Notes: generated by a model from the sequence alone, not told the origin. DNA of 64,000 nt from Sympetrum striolatum (GCA_947579665.1 OX388346.1:91080615-91144614); one strand, 5' to 3'; counted from the stretch's first letter, positions 1-12,102 are shown. Translations and numbers: made by a program.

Positions 1-940
1 CGGGATCATGGGTTCGATTCCAGAAGGCCCCAAAGTCGCGATTTTCCCCATAAGATTACATGGCGGGGATTTTCGAAAATTTATTTGAGGCACTTCCCGG
101 AAAAGGAGAGGGTTGAAACTCGAGGGATCGCTAGATGCCCCCCATATCAAAAGAAAACCATAAAGATATCTACGAATATTATCCTAGGTTCGATGCTAGG
201 ACGGGGCAAAAGTCGGCCGTTTAAAATGCATTGCGGCGATTTTTAAGTTTTTTTTTGAACCCTCTTCCGATGACATAGAAACTTGAAATTCGGCATGGCG
301 TTAGATATCATAATTATATTTCATAATCAAATTTTACATATTCCCTTATGGTCCTTGGTTCGATCCCAGAGGGCCATTTACATTCCTCAATGTATTTCTT
401 ATGGAGATTACGGAAACACATTTTAGGTGCTTCCCGATATTATATCTACTTGAAACTTTGCATAAGATAAGATCAAGTCATTACTAATCAAACTGTGAAT
501 TCACAGCTACCAATGTTTCCTGGTTTTACCACCAGGCGTCTCTACAATCAGTAAATGATCCGATTTTTAAGAATTTTTTGGAACCATTTCCCAATTATAT
601 AGAAACTTGAAATTCGGCATATAGATAGAGATCATAAATAACTTTCAGAAACATTTTTTAGATTTCCAAGATCGTCCTTGGTTCGAATCCAGAGAGCCAT
701 TTACATTCGTGATAATTAGAACGTCTTTTGAGGCAGTTGTAGCCAATATTTCTGCTTGAATTTTCACACATGGTTAGAGATGATGATCTTCTATTGTGCT
801 GCATAGTTAGTTCACCAGTAAGACCCGGGTTCGATGCCAGACGATGAAATTTAAGCGAATTTTAAGAAAAATTTCAATCCTTTTTTTTTTCTTTTGAGGA
901 GCGTTCCGATATGATGCCGATATGAAATAAGTATTGCCGA
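1..940. repeat. Satellite unit, type A, truncated at window edge
   Basis: Boxes near 12, 188, 358, 680 and 829 follow the type A order (GATTCC, GATGCTAGG, GATCCC, a degraded GACACC position near 510, GAATCC, GATGCC). The fourth box has decayed to CTGGTTTTACCACCAG, which still keeps its flanking stem. Confidence 0.8.
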
Positions 941-2109
941 TCTGCTTGCAGTATGCAAGCTACATTTTACTCGTATATATATATATATATAGATGCTTCT
1001 CCGGATTCATTCATATATATATATAGATAGGTATATAGATAGGATACTAATTCACAGCCTTAACCACAAGCGTCATCGGCTTGAAATTTTTACGATATAT
1101 TGGCCATAGAGTATAACCGCCAGAAAAATTGTGATTTTGAACCTCAGTGTCATGGGTTCGATTCCAGAGGGCCCCAAATTCCCGATTTTTCCCATTTAAA
1201 TGCATTGCGTTGATTTTCGGGAATTTTTAAAAAATACTTCCCGGATAGGTAGGGAATTTAAACTCAAGGAGCCGATGGATGTAGTCAGGATCTATTGATA
1301 ACGTAAATGATCATCTCGGAAAAGGTCCTGAGTTCGATGCTAGGACGATGCAAAAATCGGCCGTTTAAAATACATTGAGGTAGTTTTTCACTATTTTTTT
1401 TGATATATTTATCGAAATCATAGGAAGTTTGTCCTTGGCTAGAAGATGTATGGTAACAAACGGTTTTAGAAAAAAATTTAGATAAGACCGTACTGTTCCT
1501 GGGTTCGATGCCAGAGCACATTAAAATTTCTCTCATAAGGAATATAAGGGAAAAGTAGGACGTCCTTTGAAGCAGTTGTACCCAATATTTTTGCTTGAAT
1601 TTTCACACATGTTTAAAGGTGGTGATCGTCTTTAATGTTGCATAGAAGGTATTACCAGAAAGACCCGGGTTCGAAGCCAGACGGTATATACATCCCCCAT
1701 TTATAATATATTGAGTTAGTTTTCATTATTTATTTTGTTGTACTTATCGAAATAATAGGAATTTCTTGCTTTGCTAGAAGATGGATATTAAGACTCGACT
1801 TAAGAAAAAAAATTAGATACGACAATGCTGTTCCTGGGTTCGATGCCAGAGCACATTAAAATTTCTCACATAAGGAATATATGTAAAAAGTAGGACGTCC
1901 TTTGAGGCAGTTGCAGCCAATATTTCTTCTTAAATGTTCGCACATATTAAGAGATTGTGATCTTCTGTTGTGCTGCGTAGTAAATTTACCAGAAAGACCG
2001 GGGTTAGATGCCAGATGATAAAAATGCAGCGAATTTTAAGAATATTTTCACTCCTTTTTTTGTTGAGGACCGTCCCAACATGATGCCGATATGAAATTAG
2101 TGTTGTCGA
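941..2109. repeat. Satellite unit, type B
   Basis: Boxes lie near 1157, 1331, 1501, 1669, 1836 and 2003. From the third box on the unit differs from type A: it uses GATGCCAGAGC and AAGCCAGACGG boxes and an AGAAGATGTATGG-like segment not found in type A. The sixth box is mutated to GTTAGA. Confidence 0.8.
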
Positions 2110-3266
2110 TCTGCTTGCAGAATGCAAGCTACATTTTACTCGTAATAGATATAGATGCTTCTCCGGATTCATTCATATATATACCTATATAGATAGATAG
2201 GATACAAATTCACAGCCTAAACTACAAGCGTCATTGATCTGAAATTTTTATGACATATTGGCCATAACGTGAAACCCCCAGGAAAAAAGAGACTTTGATC
2301 CTCAGTGTCACAGGTTCGATTCCAGAGGGCCCCAAAGTCCCGATTTTTCCCGTTTGAATGCATTGCCGTGATTTTCGGGAATTAAAAAAAAATACTTTCC
2401 GGATAGGTAGAGAAGTAAAACTCAAGGTGCCTATATTTATGGTCTTGGACTTTCGAAAACATCAATGACTTTTACAAAAGTTATCCTGGGTTCGATGCTA
2501 GGGCGATGCAAAGATCTGCCCTTTAAAATACATGGGAGCCGTTTTTCATTATTTTTTTAGATGCACTTATCGAAATGATAGGATGTTCGTACTTGGCTGG
2601 AAGATGTATGGTACGAATAAGGTTTAGAAAAAAATTTTCATAAGACCGTACTGTTCCTGGGTTCGAAGCCAGAGCACAATAACGTTTCTCTCATAAGGAA
2701 TATAAAGGAAAAGTAGGACGTCATTTGAGGCAGTTGTAACCAATATTTCTGCTTGAATTTGCATATGCGGTTAGAGATGGTGTTTTTCTTTTGTGCTGCA
2801 TAGAAAGTATTGCCTGAAAGACCCGGGTTCGATGCCGGGCGGTAAAAATATCACCCATATATAATACTATAGGGTATCTTTTCATAATTTTTTTATGCAT
2901 TTATCGATATGTAAGGGAGCTCTTGCTTAGATGGAAGATGTATATTAACACTTTGTTTAAGAAAAAAAATAGATAAGACCATGCTGTTCCTGGGTTCGAT
3001 GCCAGAGCACATTATAATTTCTCAAATAAGGAGTGTATGTGAATAGTAGGACGTCGTTTGAGGTAGTTGCACCTAATAGTTTTGCTTGAATTTTCACACA
3101 TAGTTTGATATGGTAATTTTCTATTTTGCTACATAGTAAGTACACCAGGAAGACCGGGGTTCGCTGCCAGGTGATTAAATTGCAGCGAATTCTACGAAAT
3201 TTTGAATTTTTTTTTTCTTTTGATGTCCGTCCCGATATGATGCCGATATGAAATTAGTGTTGTCGA
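2110..3266. repeat. Satellite unit, type B, near-identical to 6689-7845
   Basis: Boxes lie near 2313, 2490, 2660, 2827, 2993 and 3158 (the last is GTTCGC). The unit is almost identical to 6689-7845 over about 1.1 kb at an offset of 4579 bp, although all units between them are more diverged. Confidence 0.85.
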
Positions 3267-4409
3267 TCTGCTTGCAGTATGCAAGCTACATTTTACTCGT
3301 ATATATATATATATGATATATGAATGAATCCGGAGAAGCATCTATATATAATAGATATATATAGAGAGAGGATACAAAGTCACAGGCTAAACCACTAGCG
3401 TCAATGGCTTGAAATTTTTACGACATATTGGCCATAACGTATAACCTCCAGAAAAATTGCGATTTTGAACCTCGATGTCATGGGTTCGATTCCAGAAGGC
3501 CTCAAACTCCCGATTTTTCCCGTTTAAATGCATTGCTTTGATTTTCGGGAATTAAAAAAAAATACTTTCCGGATAGGTAGCGAATCAAAACTCAAGGAGC
3601 CTATATATATGGTCATGATCTATCGAAAACATAAATGAGTTTTACGGAAAATATCCTGGGTTCGATGCTAGGTCGGGGCAAAAATCGCCCGATTAAATTG
3701 CATTGTGGCGATTTTTAAGATTTTTTTTAGACCCTTTCCCGATGGCATGGAAACTTGAAATTCGGCATGGAGTTGGAGATCAATAATAAATTTTAGGATA
3801 CAATTTTACATATTCGCTGATGGTCCATGGTTCGATCCCAGAGGGCCATTTATATTCCTCAATGCATTTCTTACGGAGATAACGGAAACAAATTATAGGT
3901 ACTTCCCGGCACGATAAAGACTTCAAACTTTGCACTAAGGAAGATTAAGTGTATACAAATCAAACTGTGCATTCACAGCTGTCAATGTGTCCTGGGTTCG
4001 ACACCAGGCGTCTCTAACATCAGTACTGATCCGATTTTCAATAATTATTTTGAACCCTTTCCCAACAATTTAGAAACTTGAAATTCGGCATGTAGATAGA
4101 GATCATAAATAAATTTCAGAAACATTTTTTAGATTTCCAAGATCGTCCTTGGTTCGAATCCAGAGAGCCATTTAAATTCGTGAAAATGAGAACGTCTTTT
4201 GAGGCAGTTGTAGCCAATATTTCTGCTTGAATTTTCACACATAGTTAGAGATGGGGATGTTCTATTGTGCTGCATAGTAAGTTCAACACTAAAGACCCGG
4301 GTTCGATGCCAGACGATGGAATTTCAGTAAATTTTAAGAAAAATTTCAATCCATTTTTTCTTTTGATGGCCGTCCCGATATGATGCCGTCATGAAAATAG
4401 TGTTTTCAA
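3267..4409. repeat. Satellite unit, type A, with inverted TA-flanked segment
   Basis: Boxes lie near 3482, 3659, 3829, 3997, 4151 and 4299. The segment read elsewhere as ATGCTTCTCCGGATTCAT is here in reverse complement (ATGAATCCGGAGAAGCAT) around 3322-3346. Confidence 0.8.
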
Positions 4410-5541
4410 TCTGCTTGCAGTATGCAAGCAACATTTTACTCGTATGATATATGAATGAATCCGGAGAAGCATCTATATATAATAGATATATATATAGAGA
4501 GGATACAAACTCACAGGCCAAACCACAAGCGTCATTGACTTGAAATTTTTACGACATATTGGCCATAGAGTGTAATTACCAGAAAAATTGCGATTTTGCA
4601 CCTCAGTGTCATGGGTTCGATTCCAGAGGGCCCCAAAGTCTCGATTTTTCCCGTTTAAATGCATTGCTTTGATTTTCGGGAATTTTTAAAAACTACTTCC
4701 GGGATAGGTAGAGAATCGAAAATCTAGGAGCCTTTATATATTGTCATGATCTATCGAAAACATAAATGAGTTTTACGGAAAATATCCTGGGTTCGATGCT
4801 AGGTCGAGGCAAAAATCGGCCGTTTAAAATGTATTGTGGCGATTTTTAAGATTTTTTTTGGACCCCTTCCCGATGGCATGGAAACTTGAAATTCGGCATG
4901 GAGTTGGAGATTATAAATTAATTTCATAATCAAACTTTACATATTCGCTGATGGTCCTTGGTTCGATCCCAGGGCGCCATTTACATTTCTCAATGAATTT
5001 CTTATGGAGATAACGGAAACAAATTTTAGGTAATTCCCGGCATGCTATCGACTTAAAACTTAGCGTGATAGAAGAACCAGTCTTAAAAAACCAAACTATG
5101 CATTCATAGCTATCAATGTGTCCTGGGTTCGACACCAGGTGTCTCTACAATCAGAAGTTGATCCGATTTTTAGGAATTATTTTGAAACCTTTCCCAATAA
5201 TATAGAAAATTGAAATTTGGCATATGGATTGAGATCATTAATAAATTTCAGAAACATTTTTTAAATTTCCAAGATCGTCCTTGGTTCGAGTCCCGAGAGC
5301 CATTTACATTCGTGACATTAGAGCGTCTTTTGAGGCAGTTGATGCCAATATTTCTGCTTGAATTTTCACACATAGTTAGAGATGGTGATCTTCTATTGTG
5401 CTACATAGTAAGTTCACCTGTAAGATCTGGGTTCGATGCCAGACGATGAAATTTCAGCGAATTTTAAGAAAAATTTCAATCCTTTTTTTTTCTTTTGAGG
5501 ACATTCCCGATATGATGCCGATATGAAATTAGTATTGCCGA
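4410..5541. repeat. Satellite unit, type A, with inverted TA-flanked segment
   Basis: Boxes lie near 4615, 4788, 4959, 5127, 5282 and 5429. It again carries the reverse-complement form of the TA-flanked segment, around 4450-4475. Confidence 0.8.
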
Positions 5542-6688
5542 TCTGCTTGCAGTATGCAAGCTACATTTTACTCGTAATAGATATAGATATATAGATGCTT
5601 CTCCGGATTCATTCATGTATATACCTATATAGATAGATAGATAGATAGGATACTAATTCACAGCCTAAACCACAAGCATGATTGACTTGAAATTTTTACG
5701 GCGAATTGGCCATAACGTACAACCACCAGAAAAAATGCGATTTTGAACCTCAGTGTCATGGGTTCGATTCCAGAAGGCCTCAAAGTCGCGATTTTCTCCA
5801 TAAGGATACATGGCGGGGATTTTTGAAAATTTTTTTGGTGCACTTCCCGGAAACGTAGAGAATTGAAATTCAAGGGATCGCTAGAAGCCGTGCAACTCCA
5901 ACGTAAATCAGAAAGACATCGACGAATATGGTCCATGGTTCGATCCTAGGTCGGGGCAAATATCGGCCGTTTAAAATGCATTGCGGCGATTTTGATGATT
6001 TTTTTTGGATCCTTTCCCGATAACATGGATACTTGAAACTCGGCACTTGGATAGATATAATAAATATACTTCATAATAAAATTTTACATGTTCGCTGACG
6101 GTTCTTGGTTCGATCCCAGAGGGCCATTTGCACTTCTCAATGCATTTCTTACGGAGATGACGGAAACAAAATTTAGGTCTTTCCCGGCATGATATCGACT
6201 TCAAACTTTCCATGATACAAGAGCAGGTACTTACAAATCAAACTGTTCATTCACAGTTTACAATATGTCCTGGGTTCGGCACCAGGTGTCTCTGCAATCA
6301 GAAGTTGATCCGATTTTTAGGAATTATTTTGAAACCTTTCCCAATAATATAGAAACTTGAAATTCAGCATATACTTAGATATCATAAATAGGTTTCTGAA
6401 ACATATTTTAGATATCCAAGATCGTCCTTGGTTCGAATCCAGAGAGCCATTTAAATTCGTGAAAAGTAGAACGTCTTTTGAGGCAGTTGTAGCCAACATT
6501 TCTGCTTGAATTTTCACACACAGTCAGAATTGGTGATCTTCTATAGTGCTGCATAGTAATTTTACCAGTATGACCCGGGTTTGTTACCAGACGATGAAAT
6601 TGCATCGAATTTTAAGAATATTTACAATCCTTTTATTTTCTTTTGAGGACCCTCCCAAAATGATGCCGATATGAAATTAATATGCCGA
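5542..6688. repeat. Satellite unit, type A, forward segment
   Basis: Boxes lie near 5761, 5938, 6108, 6274 (GTTCGG), 6429 and 6579 (degraded GTTTGT). The TA-flanked segment is in forward orientation near 5595. Confidence 0.8.
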
Positions 6689-7845
6689 TCTGCTTGCAGT
6701 ATGCAAGCTACATTTTACTCGTATAATAGATAGATGCTTCTCCGGATTCATTCATATATATACCTATATAGATAGATAGGATACAAATTCACAGCCTAAA
6801 CTACAAGCGTCATTGATCTGAAATTTTTATGACATATTGGCCATAACGTGAAACCCCCAGGAAAAAAGAGACTTTGATCCTCAGTGTCATAGGTTCGATT
6901 CCAGAGGGCCCCAAAGTCCCGATTTTTCCCGTTTGAATGCATTGCCGTGATTTTCGGGAATTAAAAAAAAATACTTTCCGGATAGGTAGAGAAGTAAAAC
7001 TCAAGGTGCCTATATTTATGGTCTTGGACTTTCGAAAATATCAATGACTTTTACAAAAGTTATCCTGGGTTCGATGCTAGGACGATGCAAAGATCTGCCC
7101 TTTAAAATACATGGGAGCCGTTTTTCATTATTTTTTTAGATGCACTTATCGAAATGATAGGATGTTCGTGCTTGGCTGGAAGATGTATGGTACGAATAAG
7201 TTTTAGAAAAAAATTTTCATAAGACCGTACTGTTCCTGGGTTCGAAGCCAGAGCACAATAACGTTTCTCTCATAAGGAATATAAAGGAAAAGTAGGACGT
7301 CATTTGAGGCAGTTGTAACCAATATTTCTGCTTGAATTTGCATACGCGGTTAGAGATGGTGTTTTTCTTTTGTGCTGCATAGAAAGTATTGCCTGAAAGA
7401 CCCGGGTTCGATGCCGGGCGGTAAAAATATCCCCCATATATAATACTATGGGGTATCTTTTCATAATTTTTTTATGCATTTATCGATATGTAAGGGAGTT
7501 TTGCTTAGATGGAAGATGTATATTAACACTTTGTTTAAGAAAAAAAATAGATAAGACCATGCTGTTCCTGGGTTCGATGCCAGAGCACATTATAATTTCT
7601 CAAATAAGGAGTGTATGTGAATAGTAGGACGTCGTTTGAGGTAGTTGCACCTAATAGTTTTGCTTGAATTTTCACACATAGTTTGATATGGTAATTTTCT
7701 ATTTTGCTGCATAGTAAGTACACCAGGAAGACCGGGGTTCGCTGCCAGGTGATTAAATTGCAGCGAATTCTACGAATATTTTGAATTTTTTTTTTCTTTT
7801 GATGTCCGTCCCGATATGATGCCGATATGAAATTAGAGTTGTCGA
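6689..7845. repeat. Satellite unit, type B, recent copy of 2110-3266
   Basis: Boxes lie near 6893, 7069, 7241, 7406, 7571 and 7736. It differs from 2110-3266 by only a few substitutions and indels, including the shared GTTCGC variant in the last box. Confidence 0.85.
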
Positions 7846-8954
7846 TCTGCTTGCAGTATGCAAGCTACATTTTACTCGTACCTATATATATATACATAAG
7901 TTATATATAGGGGATCAAAATTCTAACCATGTTCCAGAAGTGTCAATGACTTGAAATTTTTACGACGTTATGGCCATGACGTGTAACCTCCAGGAAAATG
8001 CCGACATTGAACCTCGGTGCCATGGGTTCGATTCCAGAAGGCCCCAAAGTCGCGATTTTCCCCATAAGATTACATGGCGGGGATTTTCGAAATTTTTTTT
8101 GAGGCACTTCCCGGAAAAGTAGAGAGTTGAAACTCGAGGGACCGCTAGATGCCGCGCATATCTTAAGGAAACCATAAAGACATCTACGAATATTATCCTT
8201 GGTTCGATGCTAGGTCGGGGCAAAAATCGGCCGTTTAAAATGCACTGTGGCGATTTTTAAGATTTTTTTTGGATCCTTTTCCGATGGCATAGAAACTTGA
8301 AATTCGGTATGAGGTTAGACACCATAAAAACATATCTTAATCGAATTTTACATATTCGCTGATGGTCCTTGGTTCGATCCCTGAGGGACATTTGAATTCC
8401 TCAATGCATTTCTTACGGAGATAACGGAAACAAATTTTAGGTACTTTCCGGCACGATATCGATTTCAAACTTTGCATAAAGAAAGATCAAGTCCATACAT
8501 ATCAAACAGTGCATTCACAGCTATCAATGTGTCCTGGGTTCGACACCAGGTGTCTCTGCAATCAGAAGTTGATCCGAGTTTTAGGAATTATTTTGAAACC
8601 TTTCTCTATATTATAGAAACTTGAAATTCGGCATATAGATAGAGATCATAAATATCTTTCAAAAACATATTTTAGATTTCCAATATCGTCCTTGGTTCGA
8701 GTCCCGAGAGCCATTCACATTCGTAAAAATTAGAACGTCTTTTGAGGCAGTTGTAAGCAATATTTCAGCTTGAATTTTCACACATAGTTAGAGATGGTGA
8801 TCTTCTATTTTGTTTCATAGTAGGTTTACCAGTAAGACCCGGGTTTTATGCCAGACGATAAATTTCAGCGAATTTTCAGAAAAAATTAAATCTTTTTTTT
8901 TTTTCTTTTGAGGACAGTCCCGATATAATGCCGATATGAAATTAGTGTTGTCGA
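7846..8954. repeat. Satellite unit, type A, TA segment lost
   Basis: Boxes lie near 8027, 8200, 8370, 8538, 8695 and 8840 (the last degraded to GTTTTA). The TA-flanked segment is absent; a short TATATACATAAG tract followed by GGGGATCAAAA replaces it. Confidence 0.8.
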
Positions 8955-10095
8955 TCTGCTTGCAGTATGCAAACAACATTTTACTCGTACCTATATATAT
9001 ATACACTCATTCATAGGGGATCAAAAGTTTAACCATGTTCCACAAGTGCCATCGACTTGAAATTTTTACGACATTATGGCCATGACGGGTAACCTCCAGA
9101 AAAAATCTGACCTTGAGTCTCAGTGTCATGGGTTCGATTCCAGAAGGCCCCAAAGTCCCTATTTTCTCCATAAGGATACATGGTGAGGATTTTCGAATTT
9201 TTTTTTGAGGCACTTGCCGGAAAAGGAAAGAGTTGAAATTCAAGGGACCGCTAGATGCCGTGGATATCCAACGAAAACCAAAAAGACATTTTCGAATATT
9301 GTCCATGGTTCGATTCTAGGTCGGGGCAAAAATCGGCCGTTTAAAATGCATTGCGGCGATTTTTAAGATTTTTTTTGGACCCTTTTCCGATGCCATAGAA
9401 ACTTGAAATTCAGTATGAGGTTAGATACCATAAAAACATATCATAATCGAATTTTATATATACGCTGATGGTCCTTGGTTCGAACCCAGAGGGACATTTA
9501 AATTCCTCAATGCATTTCTTACGGAGATAACGGAAACGAATTTTAGGTACTTCCCGGCATGATATCGACTTCAAACTTTGCATAAAGAAAGATCAAGTCT
9601 ATACAAATCAAACAGTGCATTCATAGGTATCAATGTGTCCTGGGTTCGACACCAGTTGTCTCTGCAATCAGAAGTTGATCCGATTGTTAGGAATTATTTT
9701 GAAACCTTTGCCAATAATATAGAAACTTCAAATTCGGCATATAGATAAAGATTATAAATAAATTTCAGAAACATTTTTTAGATTTCCAAAATCGTCCTTG
9801 GTTCGAATCCAGAGAGCCATTTAAATTCATGAAAATTAGAACGTCTTTTGAGGCAGTGGTAGCCCATATTTTTGCTTGAATTTTCACACAGTTAGAGATG
9901 GTGATGTTCTATTGTGCTGCATAGTAAGTTCACAGTAAAGACCCGGGTTCGATGCCAGACGATGGAATTTCAGCGAATTTTAAGAAAAATTTCAATCCAT
10001 TTTTTTCTTTTGATGGCCGTCCCGATATGATGCCGACATGAAAATAGTGTTGTCGATCTGCTTGCAGTATGCAAGCTACATTTTACTCGTACATA
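8955..10095. repeat. Satellite unit, type A, last copy of array
   Basis: Boxes lie near 9129, 9306, 9478, 9646, 9798 and 9946. The array ends just after the junction palindrome at 10057; the following TTTACTCGTACATATATAG runs into unique DNA. Only a fragment of the TA-flanked segment (CATTCATA) remains, near 9006. Confidence 0.8.
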
Positions 10096-11298
10096 TATAG
10101 GCTTACATTCACTCAACAGGAAGCGAATTTAGTAACGTATTCTAAAATGCTGTTGGAAAATGTGGAATTGATTGTACTACTCTTTGAAATGCTTGCTATA
10201 AACAAAAACTCTCGCCGAAGAAGCTTGAACAAAAGTTATCTAAGATTCGAGCGGGCACTTTTTTAGATTCATCGGTGGATCCATCAAACTGTTCATTTTA
10301 CTCACCAATGGATTTACGATGCTTTCCACCGATGTCCATCGCTTCCATCGAGATTAATTCCCGGTGAATAGCCGATGGTTCTGATGACAGTAGCGGGTCA
10401 TTCAAATGTAAAAAGCAAGTAAATGGCAACTTACAAATATAACGTATTTATAATGCAAACAAACGATACGATGATTTACGTTTCAACAGAGTTTAAGGAA
10501 TTATGGAGATGGAACAAATTGCAAATGCAATAGAAGCTGTCAAACAGCAGAGAAACGAACAGACTGTTCTTAAATTCATCAAGAATTGATAATGCATGAA
10601 AGTAATCAGACTTACATCGATGTAATTCAGTCAGATTGATGAATTAAAACACGTGACAAGTACTGGAATTTGCTCCAACATGAATTACCTAGTTTCTTAT
10701 TGCTTTATTAAGATTTATAGATTGCTCGAAAAAATGATGTAATTGTGTATATAAATTAACTCAAATTTTCTTCCAAATATTTGCCAAAATGAATAGGAAA
10801 CGATCGTATTTTGAGGAATGTTATATTTTATGTGATTGTTATTCAAAATTTGCTAAAAGAATAAATCCTTCAGACATGGATTTTTCTTTCGTAAGTTTTT
10901 TGGTTCTGAAAGCGAACATAGAAATAAACAATGTACACAGATCTGAATACCTAGTGTTAATGACAATCTTTTCTTCTACTGTGACATTGAAAGTGCTATT
11001 CAACACCTTTTGTCATCCAACATCGTCTTATTCCTTCAAAACAGTCTAAACTTTACGAAGAATATTGTTAATGAAATGCACAATTTTCTCTACGAAAACA
11101 AAAAAAGATCAAATCGGGAATGTTGATATTGGAATCCACGACTAAGAAGCCGTTTGTGTTGATCAATCAATCATAGTTAATTACTGCTGAGAGAAGGAAA
11201 TTGCATGCCTTCAGCCGAAAGAAAGAGTTGTGAGCAATTTTAATCAAACGGCTTCTCCTGGCTTGAGGATATGCAAATATAATAGATTTATTGCTGGT
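10096..11298. other. Unassigned AT-rich DNA right of the satellite
   Basis: I see no gene, repeat or transposon end here. Open frames of 65-86 codons (10069-10266 and 10789-11049) have no recognisable domain, and their composition matches the surrounding DNA. Confidence 0.5.
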
Positions 11299-12061
11299 AT
11301 GACCACATTAAATATCTTGGAACAAAGTTGAGCAAAGCAACATACCTGATAGGAAAATTAACTTCAGTAGTAGGCATTAATGTGCTGAGAACTGCATATT
11401 TTGCCACCTTTCATTCTGTGATGGCTTATGGTATTACAATATGGGGTAATTCTGTTAATTAGAAAACAATTTTTATACTGCAAAAAAGGGTTATAAGAGT
11501 AATTGCTAAGATTGGAAGAAGGCAATCTTGTAGGCCCTTTTTTAAGCACTTGGGGATACTCACAATGCCCTCAGCCTATATTTATGCTTCTGCTATGTAT
11601 GTTAAATCGAACTTAAGTAAGTTTGAACTTTGCAGAATCAAACATCCCCATGACAGTAGAGGAAGGTTGTCTTTGAGAACTCCTTCTCACAGGCTTAGCC
11701 TATATGCAAGGAGCTTCCAGGTAATGGCTCTTAGAATATTTAATGCCTTACCAAGTGCAATAAAGGAGAGTAATATTAATGCATTTTCAAACAAAATTAA
11801 AATATTTTTAACAGATAAAGTTTACTACAGCGTAGAAGAATTTATAATCGAAAAGAAAGTGTGATTAAACTCTATATTGCTACTAAATATCATGTATTTT
11901 GAGTGTGTTATGTTATTGTAATTCATTATGTATTGAATTTTTATTATTCATTATTCCAAAATTATTATGTACATTATGTATTCTATTCATTATGTATTGA
12001 CTGACTGTGAATATGTTGATTGACTTGTCCTATACATGCCTATGTATGTCTCTGGATTAAT
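11299..12061 (+). pseudogene. Jockey-like non-LTR retrotransposon, 3' fragment
   Basis: The reading frame starts in the thumb/C-terminal part of a reverse transcriptase: HIKYLGTKLS, then AYGITIWGNS, IFILQKRVIRVI and a C-terminal LPSAIKESNINAF region, ending at a stop at 11862-11864. The WGNS...LQK..IR pattern is typical of the segment after the RT catalytic core in Jockey/CR1-type LINEs. A TAG stop at about 11459 interrupts the frame, and everything upstream (endonuclease, catalytic YADD) is missing, so this is a 5'-truncated dead copy. About 200 bp of 3' UTR follow and lead into an (ATT)n tail. Similar decayed fragments lie on the minus strand at 52240-53200 and 57905-58490. Confidence 0.8.
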
Positions 12062-12064
12062 AAA

Positions 12065-12101
<37 letters not shown>

Positions 12102-12102
12102 G
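12062..12102. repeat. (ATT)n microsatellite, LINE tail
   Basis: About thirteen ATT repeats directly follow the sequence GGATTAATAAATATT at the end of the LINE fragment, so this is best read as the retrotransposon's 3' tail. Confidence 0.85.

Larger units (their letters stand above)
1..10095. repeat. Higher-order satellite array with GTTCGA hairpin boxes
   Basis: The array enters the window already in progress and ends at about 10095, where unique DNA starts. A junction motif, TCTGCTTGCAGTATGCAAGC or close variants, recurs at 941, 2110, 3267, 4410, 5542, 6689, 7846, 8955 and 10057, giving units of 1102-1169 bp. Each unit contains six GTTCGA boxes spaced about 150-180 bp, then a ~310 bp interval with the junction motif and a TA-rich tract. 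The monomers look like ancient relatives: most contain a T-run, a CTTCCCG-like block and TTGAAATT before the box. The open frames in it are short and shared only because the repeats are shared, so I call no genes here. Function is unknown; the arrangement resembles centromeric-type satellites. Confidence 0.93.

Noticed and set aside
2957..7723. Identical 62-codon frames at 2957-3145 and 7535-7723
   Set aside because: They are the same stretch of two near-identical satellite units; the frame is not kept in other units.
1..10095. tRNA genes suggested by repeated GGTTCGATTCC boxes
   Set aside because: No acceptor stem, D-arm/A-box or anticodon arm could be paired around any box, and the stem-loop geometry (eight-base loop) differs from a tRNA T-arm.
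1..10095. CRISPR-like array
   Set aside because: The repeated unit is a long diverged monomer, not a short exact repeat with unique spacers, and the genome is eukaryotic.
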